Below are positions 39,838-52,390 of a stretch of 64,000 bases of DNA, in pieces. The translations under genes were made by a program, and so were the position numbers. Source of the stretch: Panulirus ornatus. Taxonomy: Eukaryota; Arthropoda; Malacostraca; Decapoda; Palinuridae. The stretch's first letter is position 1, and the number at the start of each line of letters is the position of its first letter. The stretch covers positions 74,471,935 to 74,535,934 of the forward strand of contig NC_092225.1 in assembly GCF_036320965.1 (NCBI RefSeq). The letters are read 5' to 3'. The notes under the pieces were generated by a model, which had not been told where the DNA came from, made no database searches, and saw only the letters and a program-made list of their open reading frames with translations.

Positions 39838-41302
39838 TAGGGAGGCAGTGGTAGTTTGCACAAAAGATGCACGTATATGCAAAAGGTGGGAGGTGGATAG
39901 ATTAGAAAGGGTAGTGAGTGGTGGGATGAAGACGTAAGACTGTTAGTGAAAGAGAAGAGAGAGGCGTTTGGACGACTTCTGCAGGAAAGTAGTGCAAATG
40001 ACTGGAAGATGTATAAAAGAAAGCTGCAGGAGGTTAAGAGAAAGGTGCAAGAGGTGAAAAAGAGGGCAAATGAGAGTTGGGGTGAGAGAGTATCATTAAA
40101 TTTTAAGGAGAATGAAAAGATGTTTTGGAAGCAGGTAAATAAAGTGCATAAGACAAGAGAACAAATGGGAACATTGGTGAAGTGGCAAATGGGGAGGTAA
40201 TAACAAGCAGTGAAGAAGTGAGAAAGAGATGGAGTGAATATTTTGAAGGTTTGCTGAATGTGTTTGGTGATAGAGTGGCAGATATAGGGTGTTTTGGTTG
40301 GGGTGGTGTGCAAAGTGAGAGGGTCAGGGAGAATGGTTTGGAGAACAGAGAAGAGGCAGTGAAAGTTTTGTGGAAGATGAAAGCCAGCAGGGCAGTAGGT
40401 TTGGATGGTATTGCAGTGGAATTTATAAAACAGGGAGTGACTGTGTTGTTGATTGGTTGGTAAGGATATTCAATCTATGTATGGATCATGGTGAAGTGCC
40501 TGAGGATTGGCAGAATGCATGCATAGTGCCATTGAACAAAGGCAAAGGGGATAAAGGCGAGTGTTCAAATTAAAGAGGCATAAGTTTGTTTTGTATTCCT
40601 GGGAAATTATATGGGAGGATATTGGCTGAGATGGTGAAAGCATGTACAGAGCATCAAATTGGGGAAGAGCAGTGTGGTTTCAGAAAAGGTAGAGGTTGTG
40701 TGGATCAGGTGTTTGCTTTGAAGAATGTATGTGAGAAATACTTAGAAAAACAGATAAATTTGTATGTAGCATTTCTGGATCTGGAGAAGGCGTATGATAG
40801 GGTGGATAGAGATGCTTTGTGGAGGGTTTTAAGAGTATATGGTTTGGGAGGTAAGTTGCTAGAAGCAGTGAAAAGTTTTTACTAAGGATGTAAGGCATGT
40901 GTACGAGTAGGAAGAGAGGAAAGTGATTGGCTCCCAGTGAATGTCTGTTTGCAGCAGGGGTGCATGATGTCTCCATGGTTGTTTAATTTGTTTATGAATG
41001 GGGTTCTTAGGGAGGTGAATGCAAGAGTTCTGGAGAAAGGGGCAAGAATGCAGTCTGTTGTGGATGAGAGAACTTGGGAAGTGAATCAGTTGTTGTTGGC
41101 TGATGATAGAGTGCTGCTGGCTGATTTGGATGAGAAACTGCAGAAGTTGGTGACTGAGTGTGGTAAAGCGTGTGAAAGAAGAAAGTTGAGAGTAAATGTG
41201 AATAAGAGCAAGGTTATTAGGTTCACTACAGTTGAAGGACAAGTTAACTGGAAGTTAAGTTTGAATGGAGAAAAAATGGAGGAAGTGAGGTGTTTTAGCT
41301 AA
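39838..41302 (+). mobile_element. RTE-A copy 16: RT part, inserted within RTE-B copy 2
   Basis: Starts TTAGGGAGGCAGTGGTAG (REAV.. before the linker) and ends at VRCFS-TAA (41302), so both ends are truncated. It has no 3' UTR or tail. Frames are 39946-40200, 40182-40463, 40586-40885 and 40937-41302. Motif A reads FLDLEKAYDRV, motif B LQQGCMMSPWLFN, and motif C LLLADDRVLLAD. It is old. Confidence 0.82.
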
Positions 41303-41304
41303 AT

Positions 41305-43110
41305 TACATATATGATGCATCCACTCTATCACACTTTGTCTCTCCCATGCTTCAGCATTTCAGCCATAATCCCATCCACTCCAAGTGCCTTTCCTACCTT
41401 CACCAGATTATTGCCCCTCTTATCTACCTCTTTGCTATAGGCCCCTGCACCTGTATCCTCTTCCTTCCCTCCTCCATACCATGCATGTATCAACTGATCC
41501 CTCCCCCTCTCCCATGTTCATCAGTTTTCAAAATACTATTTCCATCTCCCTTTCACTTCCTCCTTTTGATTCAGCAATTCCCTTTCCTTACTTATCACAT
41601 CAACATTTCCACTCTCACATCCACCCCTTTCCTTTTTCGCCTCCTTCTAGTATGGTTTCTTATTATCCCAAAACTTTTCACAAGTGTCTTCCAAGCTCTT
41701 CATCAGCTCTTTCTTTGCTCTCCTCTATTAGCGTCTTAACATTCTGCATATCTGTTTTGTATTCTTCCCTCCTCCTTTGCTGAACTTTTACTAGTACATT
41801 TCTATTGAGCAATCTACTATATGCCTTTTTCTTCTCTTCCATAGCACTTCTAATCTCTTCTGTCCACCATGCACTGTCCCCTTTTATTCCCGTATCTCAC
41901 TACCCTCTATTCAACTACTTACTCTATAACCTTTACTAGTATTTCTCTAAAGATTTTAAATGCCTCATTCAGACATCCCACATTCACTGTACTTCCATCT
42001 AAGCTTCAGTTACCATCCTTTCATACTCGTTCCAGTATTTTTTTCTAATTCATTTTCTCGCTTGCCAACAATTTTACCTCTCATTCTTTCGTACACCATA
42101 CTTCCACTTCTCCCTAATCCTCATCCCACAAGAACCGTGAGATGGTCAGGGTCTCCAAAGAATCCTTTTATGACTCAAGCATCCAGCACAGCCTTTCTCA
42201 ATCTTTCATCCACTACCACATTGTCAATTAAGCCTTTTGCTCTTCTCTTCCATCATTCCTCATCTGTGGATCATCTTGTGCTGAAACATGGTGTTTGCAA
42301 GGAACAAGCTCCTATCAACACATATATCGACAAGACAGCTTCCTTTCTCATTTACTTATCTCACCAGTTCCATCACACCCCACTTTCACATTCATATCAT
42401 CCAATATGACCACATTTCTCTCATTCTCAAAATCGTTTATACAGTCATTCAAATTCCTCCAGAGAAGCTTCAATTTTAACTTTACCTCATACAGCCTTCA
42501 TATTCACATACCCATGCATATGTCACAATCCCAATCTTTCCTTTCACCCACAATATTCCTGATGCATTCCATCCATGAAATGTAACACCCTCCCATACTC
42601 TTGGTAATAGCTGAATTATGCATCCTTCCTTTCCACTTCCCTGATAATTTTAAATCATTCTCATCCATAACACACCTCCTTCCATAACTTGCATTCATCA
42701 TTTTCATTTCACACATGCTGCCTGAGGATATGGGTTTCTCTAATCCCTAGCACATCCATGCTACAACTTTTAAACCTCTCCACAATCTCCCTCCTTTTAT
42801 TCTCCTGTCATCCCATTCACATTCAGCGCCATCATCCTCAATTGCTCATTTCTTTTAACCCTCAGCATAACTGGTCGATGCCAGTGCTGCTTCTCAGCCT
42901 TTTGTGCCTCTCCCATGACAGGTCACTGGCAGAAGGCAAGGCAACTCCATCACAGGCTCCAAAATTGTCAAAACTTAAAGAAACAGTACACCTTAGGTGT
43001 TTGTCCAAATTTAAAATTATTGCCCTGATGTAACTGGGCAACATCTCCCCCCTACAGTTCCATCCCTAAGAGATCACCATGAGAAGGCAGAGTGAGACTT
43101 GGCTGCTCCA
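41305..43110 (-). mobile_element. RTE-B copy 2, 5' UTR and endonuclease segment (decayed)
   Basis: Minus strand from ~43110: a 5' UTR-like part, then MRVKRNEQLRMMALNVNGMT (start of the EN domain), WEGVTFHGWNASGI, KIGIVTYAWV, NEKGSCLVDICVDRSLFLAN, TMFQHKMIHR and DPDHLTVL, later EMLKHG and EWMHHIC, with stops in most lines. The order matches the RTE-B 5' half (EN then EN-RT linker). Confidence 0.65.
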
Positions 43111-43149
43111 AAAAACTAGAGTACCCCTCGGGGTGCTGAAACTTAATTT

Positions 43150-44185
43150 TGAGCTTCTTTACTTTCCACAGTAGCTGCACCTCCTACCTCATTGGTTATG
43201 ATATTTCCAACACACCCACCCTCTTCTCCATATTTTTGTCTTGGGTCCACACCTTGCATTCAAACAACATTGATGGAAGTACTATAACATCAAACATACC
43301 AATCTTTGCCCTAAAAGACAGTGAACTCTCTTTCCACACATTCCTCAGTGGTCCCAGGACCTTTACCTCCTCACCCACCCTATTGCCCACCTCAGCTCCC
43401 AAGGTTCCATTTGCTATCATATCCACTCTATCTAAAACACCCAAGTTCTCTTCATTCTAACTTAAATTGCAAGTTGATTGTCTCTCTTCACTGCTAAACT
43501 TAATAACCTTGTTTTTATTCAATCTACTCTCAACCGTCTCCTTTCACATGCTCTCCCAAACTCAGACACCAGATTCTGTAGTTTCTCAATAAAATCTGCC
43601 AGCATTGCCATGTCATCACCCAACAAATGTCGCATTCCAGGGCTCCCCATCCCCAATAGACTGCATATATGCTCTTCTCTCCAAGACCCTTGCATTCACC
43701 TCCCTTAGCATCATATACATTAGCACACTCCTACCATAAACCCAACTTCACCTGAAACCAACATTCTCCTCTCAATTTGCACAAATGCCATACTATCTTG
43801 ATAAAAACTCTTCAATGCTTTTAGCAGCTTTCCTCCCACACCATATATTCACAACAACTTGCACAGAGCATCTCTATCAACCCTACCATATGCTTTCTCC
43901 AAATCCATAAACACCACATACAAGTCCTTCTGTTTCTTTAAGTATTTCTTGCAAACATTCTTCAAAGGGAACGCTGACCCACACATCATATCACTCTCCT
44001 GAAGCCACACCGTTCCTTCCCCCTGAAACTCTGTACAAGCCTGTACCCTGTAAGTCACTAATCTCCCAAACAACTCACCAAGTGCACTCAACAAATTTAT
44101 ACCTCTGTTATTTGAATATTCACTTTAGGCCCTCCTATACAGGCATTCCACTAATCCCCTGGCACTTCACTATGTGAGGTACCAT
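43150..44185 (-). mobile_element. Old diverged RTE-A relative
   Basis: Minus-strand frames GTLGAEVGNRVGEEVKVLGP, LRNVWKESSLSFRAKIGMFD (43444-43196) and FPLKNVCKKYLKKQKDLYVV, FMDLEKAYGRVDRDALCKL (44094-43849). Motif A Asp is kept, but the downstream Asp of KAYD is Gly. Clearly older than the other RTE-A copies. Confidence 0.72.
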
Positions 44186-45059
44186 GAAGTTTAATTTTCA
44201 GCTGGTTAATCTGTATGGCTTCTGTCATATACAGTTACTTAATCAGTCCTATATGATCCAAACAAGAAAATACAAAACATTAGCCAAAGTTCTGTAAACC
44301 AAAAACACAAGTAAAAACTCAAATCTTTATGAAGTTTCAGGTCAAGGTATCTTGTCTTTTAAGATTCATGCTTGCTTTGATTTTGCTCTCATAACTTTGC
44401 ATAAGATTTCCCCTATTAACTGCAGTATTTATCATATGACCATTCATTTGTTCTCAACTATTTTCTGATGTATATCAGCAGCTTTATGGCATGCAGTGGA
44501 TGACATCTTCAGATATTATCAGCAAATGACATAAAAATCATTTGAACACTTACCTTGGTGAGCTGTCCCTGCTACAGACATGTAATACAAATCATATACA
44601 TATCAAAAAGATAGTGTGCATCTCATCAATTGTAGAATACCTATAAACTGTGTAAAACTTTTAAAACAAGTTCAACATAATGTAATAAAGTTTTGTAATG
44701 ACTTTGGTAAAAGGATGTAATTAACAAATGTTTCAAAATTATATTACAAAAATTTTTAACACAGTAATTAACCCTTTAACCTTCACAAATGAAGATTTTT
44801 TATATGATCAACATTCATGAATGAAGATCTTTGCACTGAGAATCTCTACCACAATATCAAGGATATGTTTTGGGTAGGGGAAGGGTGAGGGGTGTATATG
44901 GGTGAAAAATGCTTCAACAGGATAATCAATTTATGTCAGTGTGCAAACAAAAGGGGAGAGAAATGTGTTGCTGCCATGTTTGACAATGTCTGCTGATATA
45001 AATACTATCTATTTTTCTGATGCCTATTCTTCAAGAACTTCCATCAAGAGGGTGGTCAC
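44186..45059. other. Repeat-poor part of the 33-kb multiplexin intron
   Basis: No element recognised. It contains the candidate 18-nt microexon at 44571-44554. Confidence 0.4.
44554..44571 (-). CDS. Mp: Candidate 18-nt microexon of multiplexin (QGQLTK)
   Basis: On the minus strand, ACATGTCTGTAG is followed by 18 nt encoding QGQLTK and then a strong donor GTAAGT. The phase is 0/0, so it can be added between the hinge exon (ending VDGPR) and the endostatin exon (starting LRMAALN) without a frame change. The flanking region 44190-45060 is free of recognisable repeats, unlike most of this intron. The pyrimidine tract is weak. It may be a real, possibly alternative, microexon or a chance splice-site pair. 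Confidence 0.35.
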
Positions 45060-45915
45060 AGCAAAAGGTTTCCATTTATTCCTGCCCTTAATGCCTCCCT
45101 TGCATACAACATTCCATGTATTCTTTCACCATATCTCTCTCTTCGGTACTATTCCACTCTTATTTCTCTATGTCACAGATGGTCTTTTCTCATACCAACC
45201 CCTTAACTGCACTATCATACACTCTCCGTGTAAACTCTCAATCTTGCATTCTTTCCACATAACCAAAACACAAAGCATTACATTTCACCAACTCTACCAC
45301 CCCACAATTCATTCCCTTTGCATTCCCTGCCATACCATCTCTTTCATACACCCTTTCATTTCTTTCTTCATTCCATCTAGTCATACCACATGCTCCTCTC
45401 ACATAGCTCATTTCCACGGCCTGGATACTAGACCTCTATGCCTCATTCCATGTCCATGTTTCAGCTGCATAGGTTAAGGTTGGGAAGATTATGCTTATCC
45501 TTTCTCCACTTCTATACTTACACCTTTACCCTTCATCATTATGTTAAGGGACCCAGTGACTCTACCCGGTACTGCTCTCTCCGTTATCTTTCCTTCCATA
45601 TTACCAAACTTACCCTAGACAGCTCATGAATGTTTTTACATTCTCTCACCTCTTCCACTTTTTCACTGCCCATATCCAAAGCAGTGTTTGGCAAACTTTC
45701 TTCTTTCACATTATGATTTTGCAAAAGGTATTCTTTTACTTCGTTTCCTTTCAAACACCATTACTTTACTTTTGCTTGCAGTTACCTTCAATTGCCTACA
45801 TTTATGCACATTATAAAAGACACTTCCAACCTTCTGAAACTCATCTTCATTCTTGGTAAACAACACAGTATCACCCAAAATCAGGCTTGTCACTAACCAC
45901 ATACCTCACAGCCAC
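45060..45915 (-). mobile_element. RTE-B copy 3: C-terminal segment (decayed)
   Basis: Minus strand: TSLILGDTVLFTKNEDEFQK (FADD-like motif C decayed to LGD), RRQLKVTASKSKVMVFERKR, then in other frames ERMQD, ERVYERDGMAGN, KGMNCGVVE. Same order as the 3' segments of RTE-B copies 1 and 2, with many stops. Confidence 0.65.
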
Positions 45916-46000
45916 ACTCCATCTTGCAACCCCCTTTTCCAAGTTTTGCTTTCTTCTCTCTTGTCACTCCATCTGTCTATCTATCTATCTACATATTCTT
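45916..46000. repeat. (TCTA)n-containing tail region
   Basis: TCTGTCTATCTATCTATCTA at 45970-45990 precedes the RTE-A tail of copy 17 (minus) and probably derives from its tail. Confidence 0.6.
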
Positions 46001-48028
46001 TATTATACTTAGTCACTGTCTGCTGCATTAACGAGGTACTGCAAGGAAACAGACGAAAGAATGGCCCAACCCACCCACATATGCATGCATATACATAAAC
46101 GCCCACACATGCACATATACATACTTATACATTTCAACGTATACATACACAGACATATATACACATGTACATATTTATACTTGCTGCCTTCATCCATTCC
46201 CATTGCAACCCTGCTACACATGAAATGGCACCCCCCTCCCCCTGAGTGCATGCGAGGTAGCGCTATGAAAAGACAACAAAGGCCACATTCGTTAACACTC
46301 GGTCTCTAGCTGTCATGTCTAATGCATGGAAACCATAGCTCCCTTTCCACATCCAGGTCCCACAAAACTTTCCATGGCTTACCCCAGATGCTTGACATAC
46401 CCTGGTTCAATCCACTGACAGTATGTCGACCTCGGTATAACACATCGTTTCAATTCGTTCTATCCCTTACACACCTTTCATCCTCCTGTATGTTCAGGCC
46501 CCGATCGCTCAAAATCTTTTTCACTCCATCCTTCCACCTCCAGTTTGGTCTCCCACTTCTCCTCGTTCCCTCCACCTCTGACACATATATCCTCTTTGTC
46601 AATCTTTCCTCACTTATTCTCTCCATGTGACCAAACCATTTCCATACACCCTCTTCTGCTCTCTCCACCACACTCTTTTTATTACCAAACATCTCTCTTA
46701 CCCTTTCATTACTTACTCTGTCAAACCACCTCACACCACATGTTTGTCCTCAAACATTTCATTTTCAACACATCCACCCTCCTCCACACAACCCTATCTA
46801 TAGCCCATGCCTCACAACCATATAACACTGTTGGAACCACTATTCCTTCAAGCATACCCATTTTTGCTCTCCAAGCTAACGTTCTTGCCTTCCACACAAT
46901 CTTCAATGCTCCCAGAACCTTTGCCTGTTCCCCCACCCTGTAACTCACTTCCCCTTCCATGTTTCCATCTGCTGCTAAATCCACTCCCACATATCTAAAA
47001 CACTTCACTTCCTCCAGTTTTCCTAATTCAAACTTACCTCCCAATTAACTTGTCCCTTAACCCTACTAAACCTAATGTAATAACCTTGCTCTTATTCACA
47101 TTTACTCTCAGCTTTCTTCTTTCACACACTTTACCAAACTCAGTCACCAACTTCTGCAGTTTCTCTCCCAAATCAGCCACAAGCGCTCTATCACCAGCGA
47201 ACAGCAACGGCCTCACTTCCCTTGCCCTCTCATCGACAACAGATTGCATACTTGCCCCTCTCTCCAAAACTCTTGCATTCACCTCCCTAACAACCCCATC
47301 CATAAACAAATTAAACAACCATGGAGACAACACGCACCCCTGCCGCAAAACAACATCCACTGGGAACCAATCACTTTCCTTTCTTCCTACTCGTACACAT
47401 ACCTTATTGATAAAAACTTTTCACTGCTTCTAGGAACTTACCTCCCACACCATATACTCTTAATACCTTCCACAAAGACTCTATCAACTTTATCATATGC
47501 CTTCTCCAGATACATAAATGCTACATTCAAATCCATCTGTTTTTCTATGCCTTCTCCAGATCCATAAATGCTACATACAAATCCATCTGTTTTTCTAAGT
47601 ATTTCTCACATACATTCTTCAAAGCAAACACCTGATCCACACATCCTCTACAACTTCTGAAACCACATTGCTCTTCCCCAATATGGTGCTCTGTACATGC
47701 CTTTACCCTGTCAATCAATACCTTCCCATATAATTTCCCAGGAATACTCAAGAAACTTATACCTCTGTAATTTGAACACTCACCTTTATCCCTTTTGCCT
47801 TTGTACAATGGCACTATACATGCATTCTGCCAATCCTCAGGCACTTCACCATGAACCATACATACACTGAATATACTTACCAACCAGTCAACAACACAGT
47901 CATCCTCCTTTTTAATTAATTCCACTGCAATACAATCCAAACCTGCCTTTTTGCTGGCTTTCATCTTCTGCAAAGCTTTCACAACCTCTTCTCTGTTTGC
48001 CAAACCATTTTCCCTGACCCCTCTCACT
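46000..48028 (-). mobile_element. RTE-A copy 17: long-UTR type, broken
   Basis: 3' end at ~46000 with long 3' UTR, CGA at the ORF end, frames 46734-46450, 47044-46721, 47360-47034 and 48027-47545. Motif C is decayed (LLFAGDRALVAD, first Asp lost). A 50-bp tandem duplication (47497-47596) disrupts motif A. The 5' end at ~48028 meets copy 18 head to head. Confidence 0.85.
47497..47596. repeat. 50-bp tandem duplication in RTE-A copy 17
   Basis: ATGCCTTCTCCAGATACATA at 47497 recurs as ATGCCTTCTCCAGATCCATA at 47547. It covers the codons of FMDLEKAYD and flanks. Confidence 0.9.
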
Positions 48029-49349
48029 TGATAGAGATGCTTTGTGGAAGGTATTAAGAATATATGGTGTGGGAAGCAAGTTAGAAGCAGTGAAAAGTTT
48101 TAATCAAGGATGTAAGGCATGTGTACCAGTAGGAAGAGAGGAAAGTGATTGGTTCTCAGTGAATGTCGGTTTGCGGCAGGGGTGCTTGATGTCTCCACGG
48201 TTGTTTAATTTGTTTATGGATGGGGTTGTTAGGGAGGTGAATGCAAGAGTTTTGGAGAGAAGGCCAAGTCTGCAGTCTATTGTGGATGAGAGAGCTTGGG
48301 AAGTGAGTCAGTTGTTTGCTGATGATACAGCACAGGTGGCTGATTTGGGTGAGAAACTGCAGAAGCTGATGACTGAGTTTGGTAAAGTTTGTGAAAGAAG
48401 AAAGCTGAGAGTAAATGTGAATAAGAACAAGGTTATTAAGTACAGTAGGGTTAAGGGATAAGTCAATTGGAAGGTAAGTTTGAATGGAGAAAAACTGGAG
48501 GAAGTGAAGTTTTTAAGATATCTGGGAGTGGATTTGGCAGTGGATGGAACCATGGAAGTGGAAGGGAGTCACAGGGTGGGTGAGTGAAAGTTTTGGGAGA
48601 GTTGAAAAATATGTGGAGGGCGAGAACATTATCTTGGGTGTTTGAAAAAATAGTGGTTCCAACAATGTATTATGGTTGCGAGGTGTGGGCTATAGATAGA
48701 GTTGTGTGGAAGAGGGTGGATGTGTTGGAAATGAGGTGTTTTTGAGGACAATATGTGGTGTGAGGTGGTTCAATTGAGTAAGTAATGAAAGGGTAAGAGA
48801 GATGTGTGGTAATAAAAAACATGTGGTTAAGAGAGCAGAAGAGAGTGTTTTGAAATGGTTTGGTCACATGGAGAGAATGAGTGAGGAAAGAATGACAAAG
48901 AGGATATATGTCTCAGAGGTGGAGGGAACAAGGAGAAGTGGGAGACCAGATTGGAGGTGGAAAGATGGAGTGAAAAAGATTTTGAGCGATCGGGGCCTGA
49001 ACATGCAGGAGGGTGAAAGGCGTGCAAGGAATAAAGTGAATTGGAACGATGTGGTATACTGGGGTCGAGGTGCTGTCAGTGGATTGAACCAGGGCATGTG
49101 AAGCATCTGGGGTAAACTATGGAAAGTTTTGTAGGGCCTGGATGTGGAAAGGGAGCTGTGGTTTTGGTGCATTATACATGACAGCTAGAGACTGAGTGTG
49201 AATGAATGGGGCCTTTGTTGTCTTCCTAGCGCTAACTCGCGCACATGAGGGGGGAGGGGTTTGTTATTTCATGTGTGGTGGGGTGGCGATGGGAATGAAT
49301 AAAGGCAGACTATGAATTATGTACATGTGTATATATGTATATGTCGGTT

Positions 49350-49428
<79 letters not shown>

Positions 49429-49570
49429 GTTGAGATGTATAGGTATGTATATATGCGTGTGTGGATGCGTATCTATATACATGTGTATGTGGGTGGGTTG
49501 GGCCATTCTTTCGTCTGTTTCCTTGCACTACCTCGCTAATGTGGGACACAGCGACAAAGCAAAATAATTA
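48029..49570 (+). mobile_element. RTE-A copy 18: RT to 3' end, long-UTR type
   Basis: Starts GATAGAGATGCTTTGTGG (RDALWKVL), head to head with copy 17. Frames are 48042-48461 and 48802-49101. Motif C reads QLFADDTAQVAD. There are small deletions at 48584-48650. The ORF end keeps CGA (GRGAVSGLNQGM). Long 3' UTR with an internal (TA)36 at 49356-49427 replacing a short TA run, then hairpin and CAAAATAATTAAAA tail. Confidence 0.85.
49356..49427. repeat. (TA)n inside the 3' UTR of RTE-A copy 18
   Basis: About 36 TA units at the place where sister copies have TGTGTGTATATATATGTGTAC. It expanded in situ rather than being a tail. Confidence 0.93.
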
Positions 49571-49574
49571 AAAC

Positions 49575-52390
49575 ATGATAGAGTGTAAGAAAGTAAATTC
49601 TAGATTGATATGGGTAAAACTGAAAGTTGAAGGAGAGAGATGGGTGATTATTGGTGCATATGCACCCGGGCATGAGAAGAAAGATCATGAGAGGCAAGTG
49701 TTTTGGGAGCAGCTGAATGAGTGTGTTAGTGGTTTTGATGCAAGAGACCGGGTTATAGTGATGGGTGATTTGAATGCAAAGGTGAGTAATGTGGCAGTTG
49801 AGGGAATGATTGGTATACATGGGGTGTTCAGTGTTGTAAATGGAAATGGGGAAGAGCTTGTAGATTTATGTGCTGAAAAAGGACAGGTGATTGGGAATAC
49901 CTGGTTTAAAAAGCGAGATATACATAAGTATATGTATGTAAGTTGGAGAGATGGCCAGAGAGCGTTATTGGATTATGTGTTAACTGATGCACGCAAAAGA
50001 GACTTTTGGATGTTAATGTGCTGAGAGGTGCAACTGGAGGGATGTCTGATCATTATCTTGTGGAGGCGAAGGTGAAGATTTGTAGAGGCTTTCAGAAAAG
50101 AAGAGAGAATGTTGGGGTGAAGAGAGTGGTGAGAGTAAGTGAGCTTGGGAAGGAGACTTGTGTGAGGAAGTACCAGGAGAGACTGAGAACAGAATGGAAA
50201 AAGGTGAGAACAATGGAGGTAAGGGGAGTGGGGGAGGAATGGGATGTATTTAGGGAAGCAGTGATGGCTTGCGCAAAAGATGCTTGTGGCATGAGAAGCG
50301 TGGGAGGTGGGCAGATTAGAAAGGGTAGTGAGTGGTGGGATGAAGAAGTAAGATTATTAGTGAAAGAGAAGAGAGAGGCTTTTGGACAATTTTTGTGGGG
50401 AAATAATGCAAATGAGTGGGAGACGTATAAAAGAAAGAGGCAGGAGGTTAAGAGAAAGGTGCAAGAGGTAAAAAAGAGGGCAAATGAGAGTTGGGGTGAG
50501 AGAGTATCATTATATTTTAGGGAGAATAAAAAGATGTTTTGGAAGGAGGTAAATAAAGTGCGTAAGACAAGGGAACAAATGGGAACTTCAGTGAAGGGGG
50601 CTAATGGGGAGGTGATAACAAGTAGTGGTGATGTGAGAAGGAGATGGAGTGAGTATTTTGAAGGTTTGTTGAATGTGTTTGATGATAGAGTGGCAGATAT
50701 AGGGTGTTTTGGTCGAAGTGGTGTGCAAAGTGAGAGGGTTAGGGAGAACAGAGAAGAGGTAGTAAAATCTTTGCGGAAGATGAAAGCCGGCAAGGCAGCA
50801 GGTTTGGATGGTATTGCAATTGAATTTATTAAAAAAGGGGGTCAATGTATTGTTGACTGGTTGGTGAGGTTATTTAATGTATGTATGATTCATAGAGTTG
50901 ATAGAGATGCTCTGTGGAAGGTATTAAGAATATATGGTGTGGGAGGCAAGTTGTTAGAAGCAGTGAAAAGTTTTTATCGAGGATGTAAGGCATGTGTTTG
51001 TGTAGGAAGAGAGGAAAGTGATTGGTTATCAGTGAATGTAGGTTTGCGGCAGGGGTGTGTGATGTCTCCATGGTTGTTTAATTTGTTTATGGATGGGGTT
51101 GTTAGGGAGGTGAATGCAAGAGTTTTGGAAAGAGTGGCAAGTATGCAGTCTGTTGTGGATGAGAGAGCTTGGGAAGTGAGTCAGTTGTTGTTCGCTGATG
51201 ATACAGTGCTGGTGGCTGATTCATGTAAGAAACTGCAGAAGCTGGTGACTGAGTATGGTAAAGTGTGTGAAAGAAGAAAGTTAGGTACAGTAGGGTTGAG
51301 GGTCAAGTAAATTGGGAGGTAAGTTTGAATGGAGAAAAGCTGGAGGAAGTGAAGTGTTTTAGATATCTGGGAGTGGATCTGGCAGCGGATGGAACATTGG
51401 AAGCGGAAGTGAATCATAGGGTGGGGGAGGGGGCGAAAATTCTGGGAGCCTTGAAGAATGTTTGGAAGTCGAGAACATTATCTCGGAAAGCAAAGATGGG
51501 TATGTTTGAAGGAATAGTGGTTCCAACGATGTTGTATGGTTGCAAAGCGTGGGCTATGGATAGAGTTGTGCACAGGAGGGTGGATGTGCTGGAAATGAGA
51601 TGTTTGAGGTCAATATGTGGTGTGAGGTGGTTTGATCGAGTAAGTAATGTAAGGGTGAGAGAGATGTGTGGAAATAAAAAGAGTGTGGTTGAGAGAGCAG
51701 AAGAGGGTGTTTTGAAATGGTTTGGTCACATGGAGAGAATGAGTGGGGAAAGATTGACCAAGAGGATATATGTGTCAGAGGTGAAGCAAACGAGGAGAAG
51801 TGGGAGACCAAATTGGAGGTGGAAAGATGGAGTGAAAAAGATTTTGAGTGATTGGGGCCTGAACATGCAGGAGGGTGTAAGGCGTGCAAGGAATAGAGTG
51901 AATTGGAACGATTTGGTATACCGGGATTGACGTGCTGTCAATGGATTGAACCAGGGCATGTGAAGCGTCTGGGGTAAACCATGCAAAGTGTGTGGGGCCT
52001 GGATGTGGAAAGGGAGCTGTGGTTTCGGTGCATTATTACATGACAGCTAGAGACTGAGTGTGAACGAATGGGGCCTTTGGTGTTTTTCCTAGCGCTACCT
52101 CGCACACGTGAGGGGGGAGGGGGTTGTTATTCCATGTGTGGCGAGGTGGCGATGGGAACAAATAAAGGCAGACAGTATGAATTATGTACATGTGTATATA
52201 TGTATATGTCTGTGTGTGTATATATATGTGTACATTGAGATGTATAGGTATGTATATTGTGCATGGGTGGACATGTATGTATATACCTGTGTATGTGGGC
52301 AGGTTGGGCCATTCTTTCGTCTGTTTCCTTGCGCTACCTCGCTAACGCGGGAGACAGCGACAAAGCAAAATAAATAAAAATAAATAAATA
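49575..52390 (+). mobile_element. RTE-A copy 19: endonuclease part to 3' end, in-frame loss of RT motif A
   Basis: Starts ATGATAGAGTGTAAGAAAG (IECKKVNSRLIWVKL), directly behind copy 18's tail. Frames are 49575-50024, 50006-51310 (434 codons) and 51325-51930. A 309-bp in-frame deletion joins MIH to RVDRDALW at 50892/50893 and removes all RT between them, including motif A. A second 31-bp deletion at ~51281 shifts the frame. EN keeps GDLN and SDH but has lost the Glu region. The ORF stop is TGA at the CGA site. Long 3' UTR, tail AATAAATAAAAATAAATAAA. Confidence 0.88.

Noticed and set aside
44941..45477. Plus-strand 178-codon frame MQTKGERNVLLPCL...
   Set aside because: Its second part is antisense to decayed RTE-B copy 3. 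No protein family recognised and no splice context.
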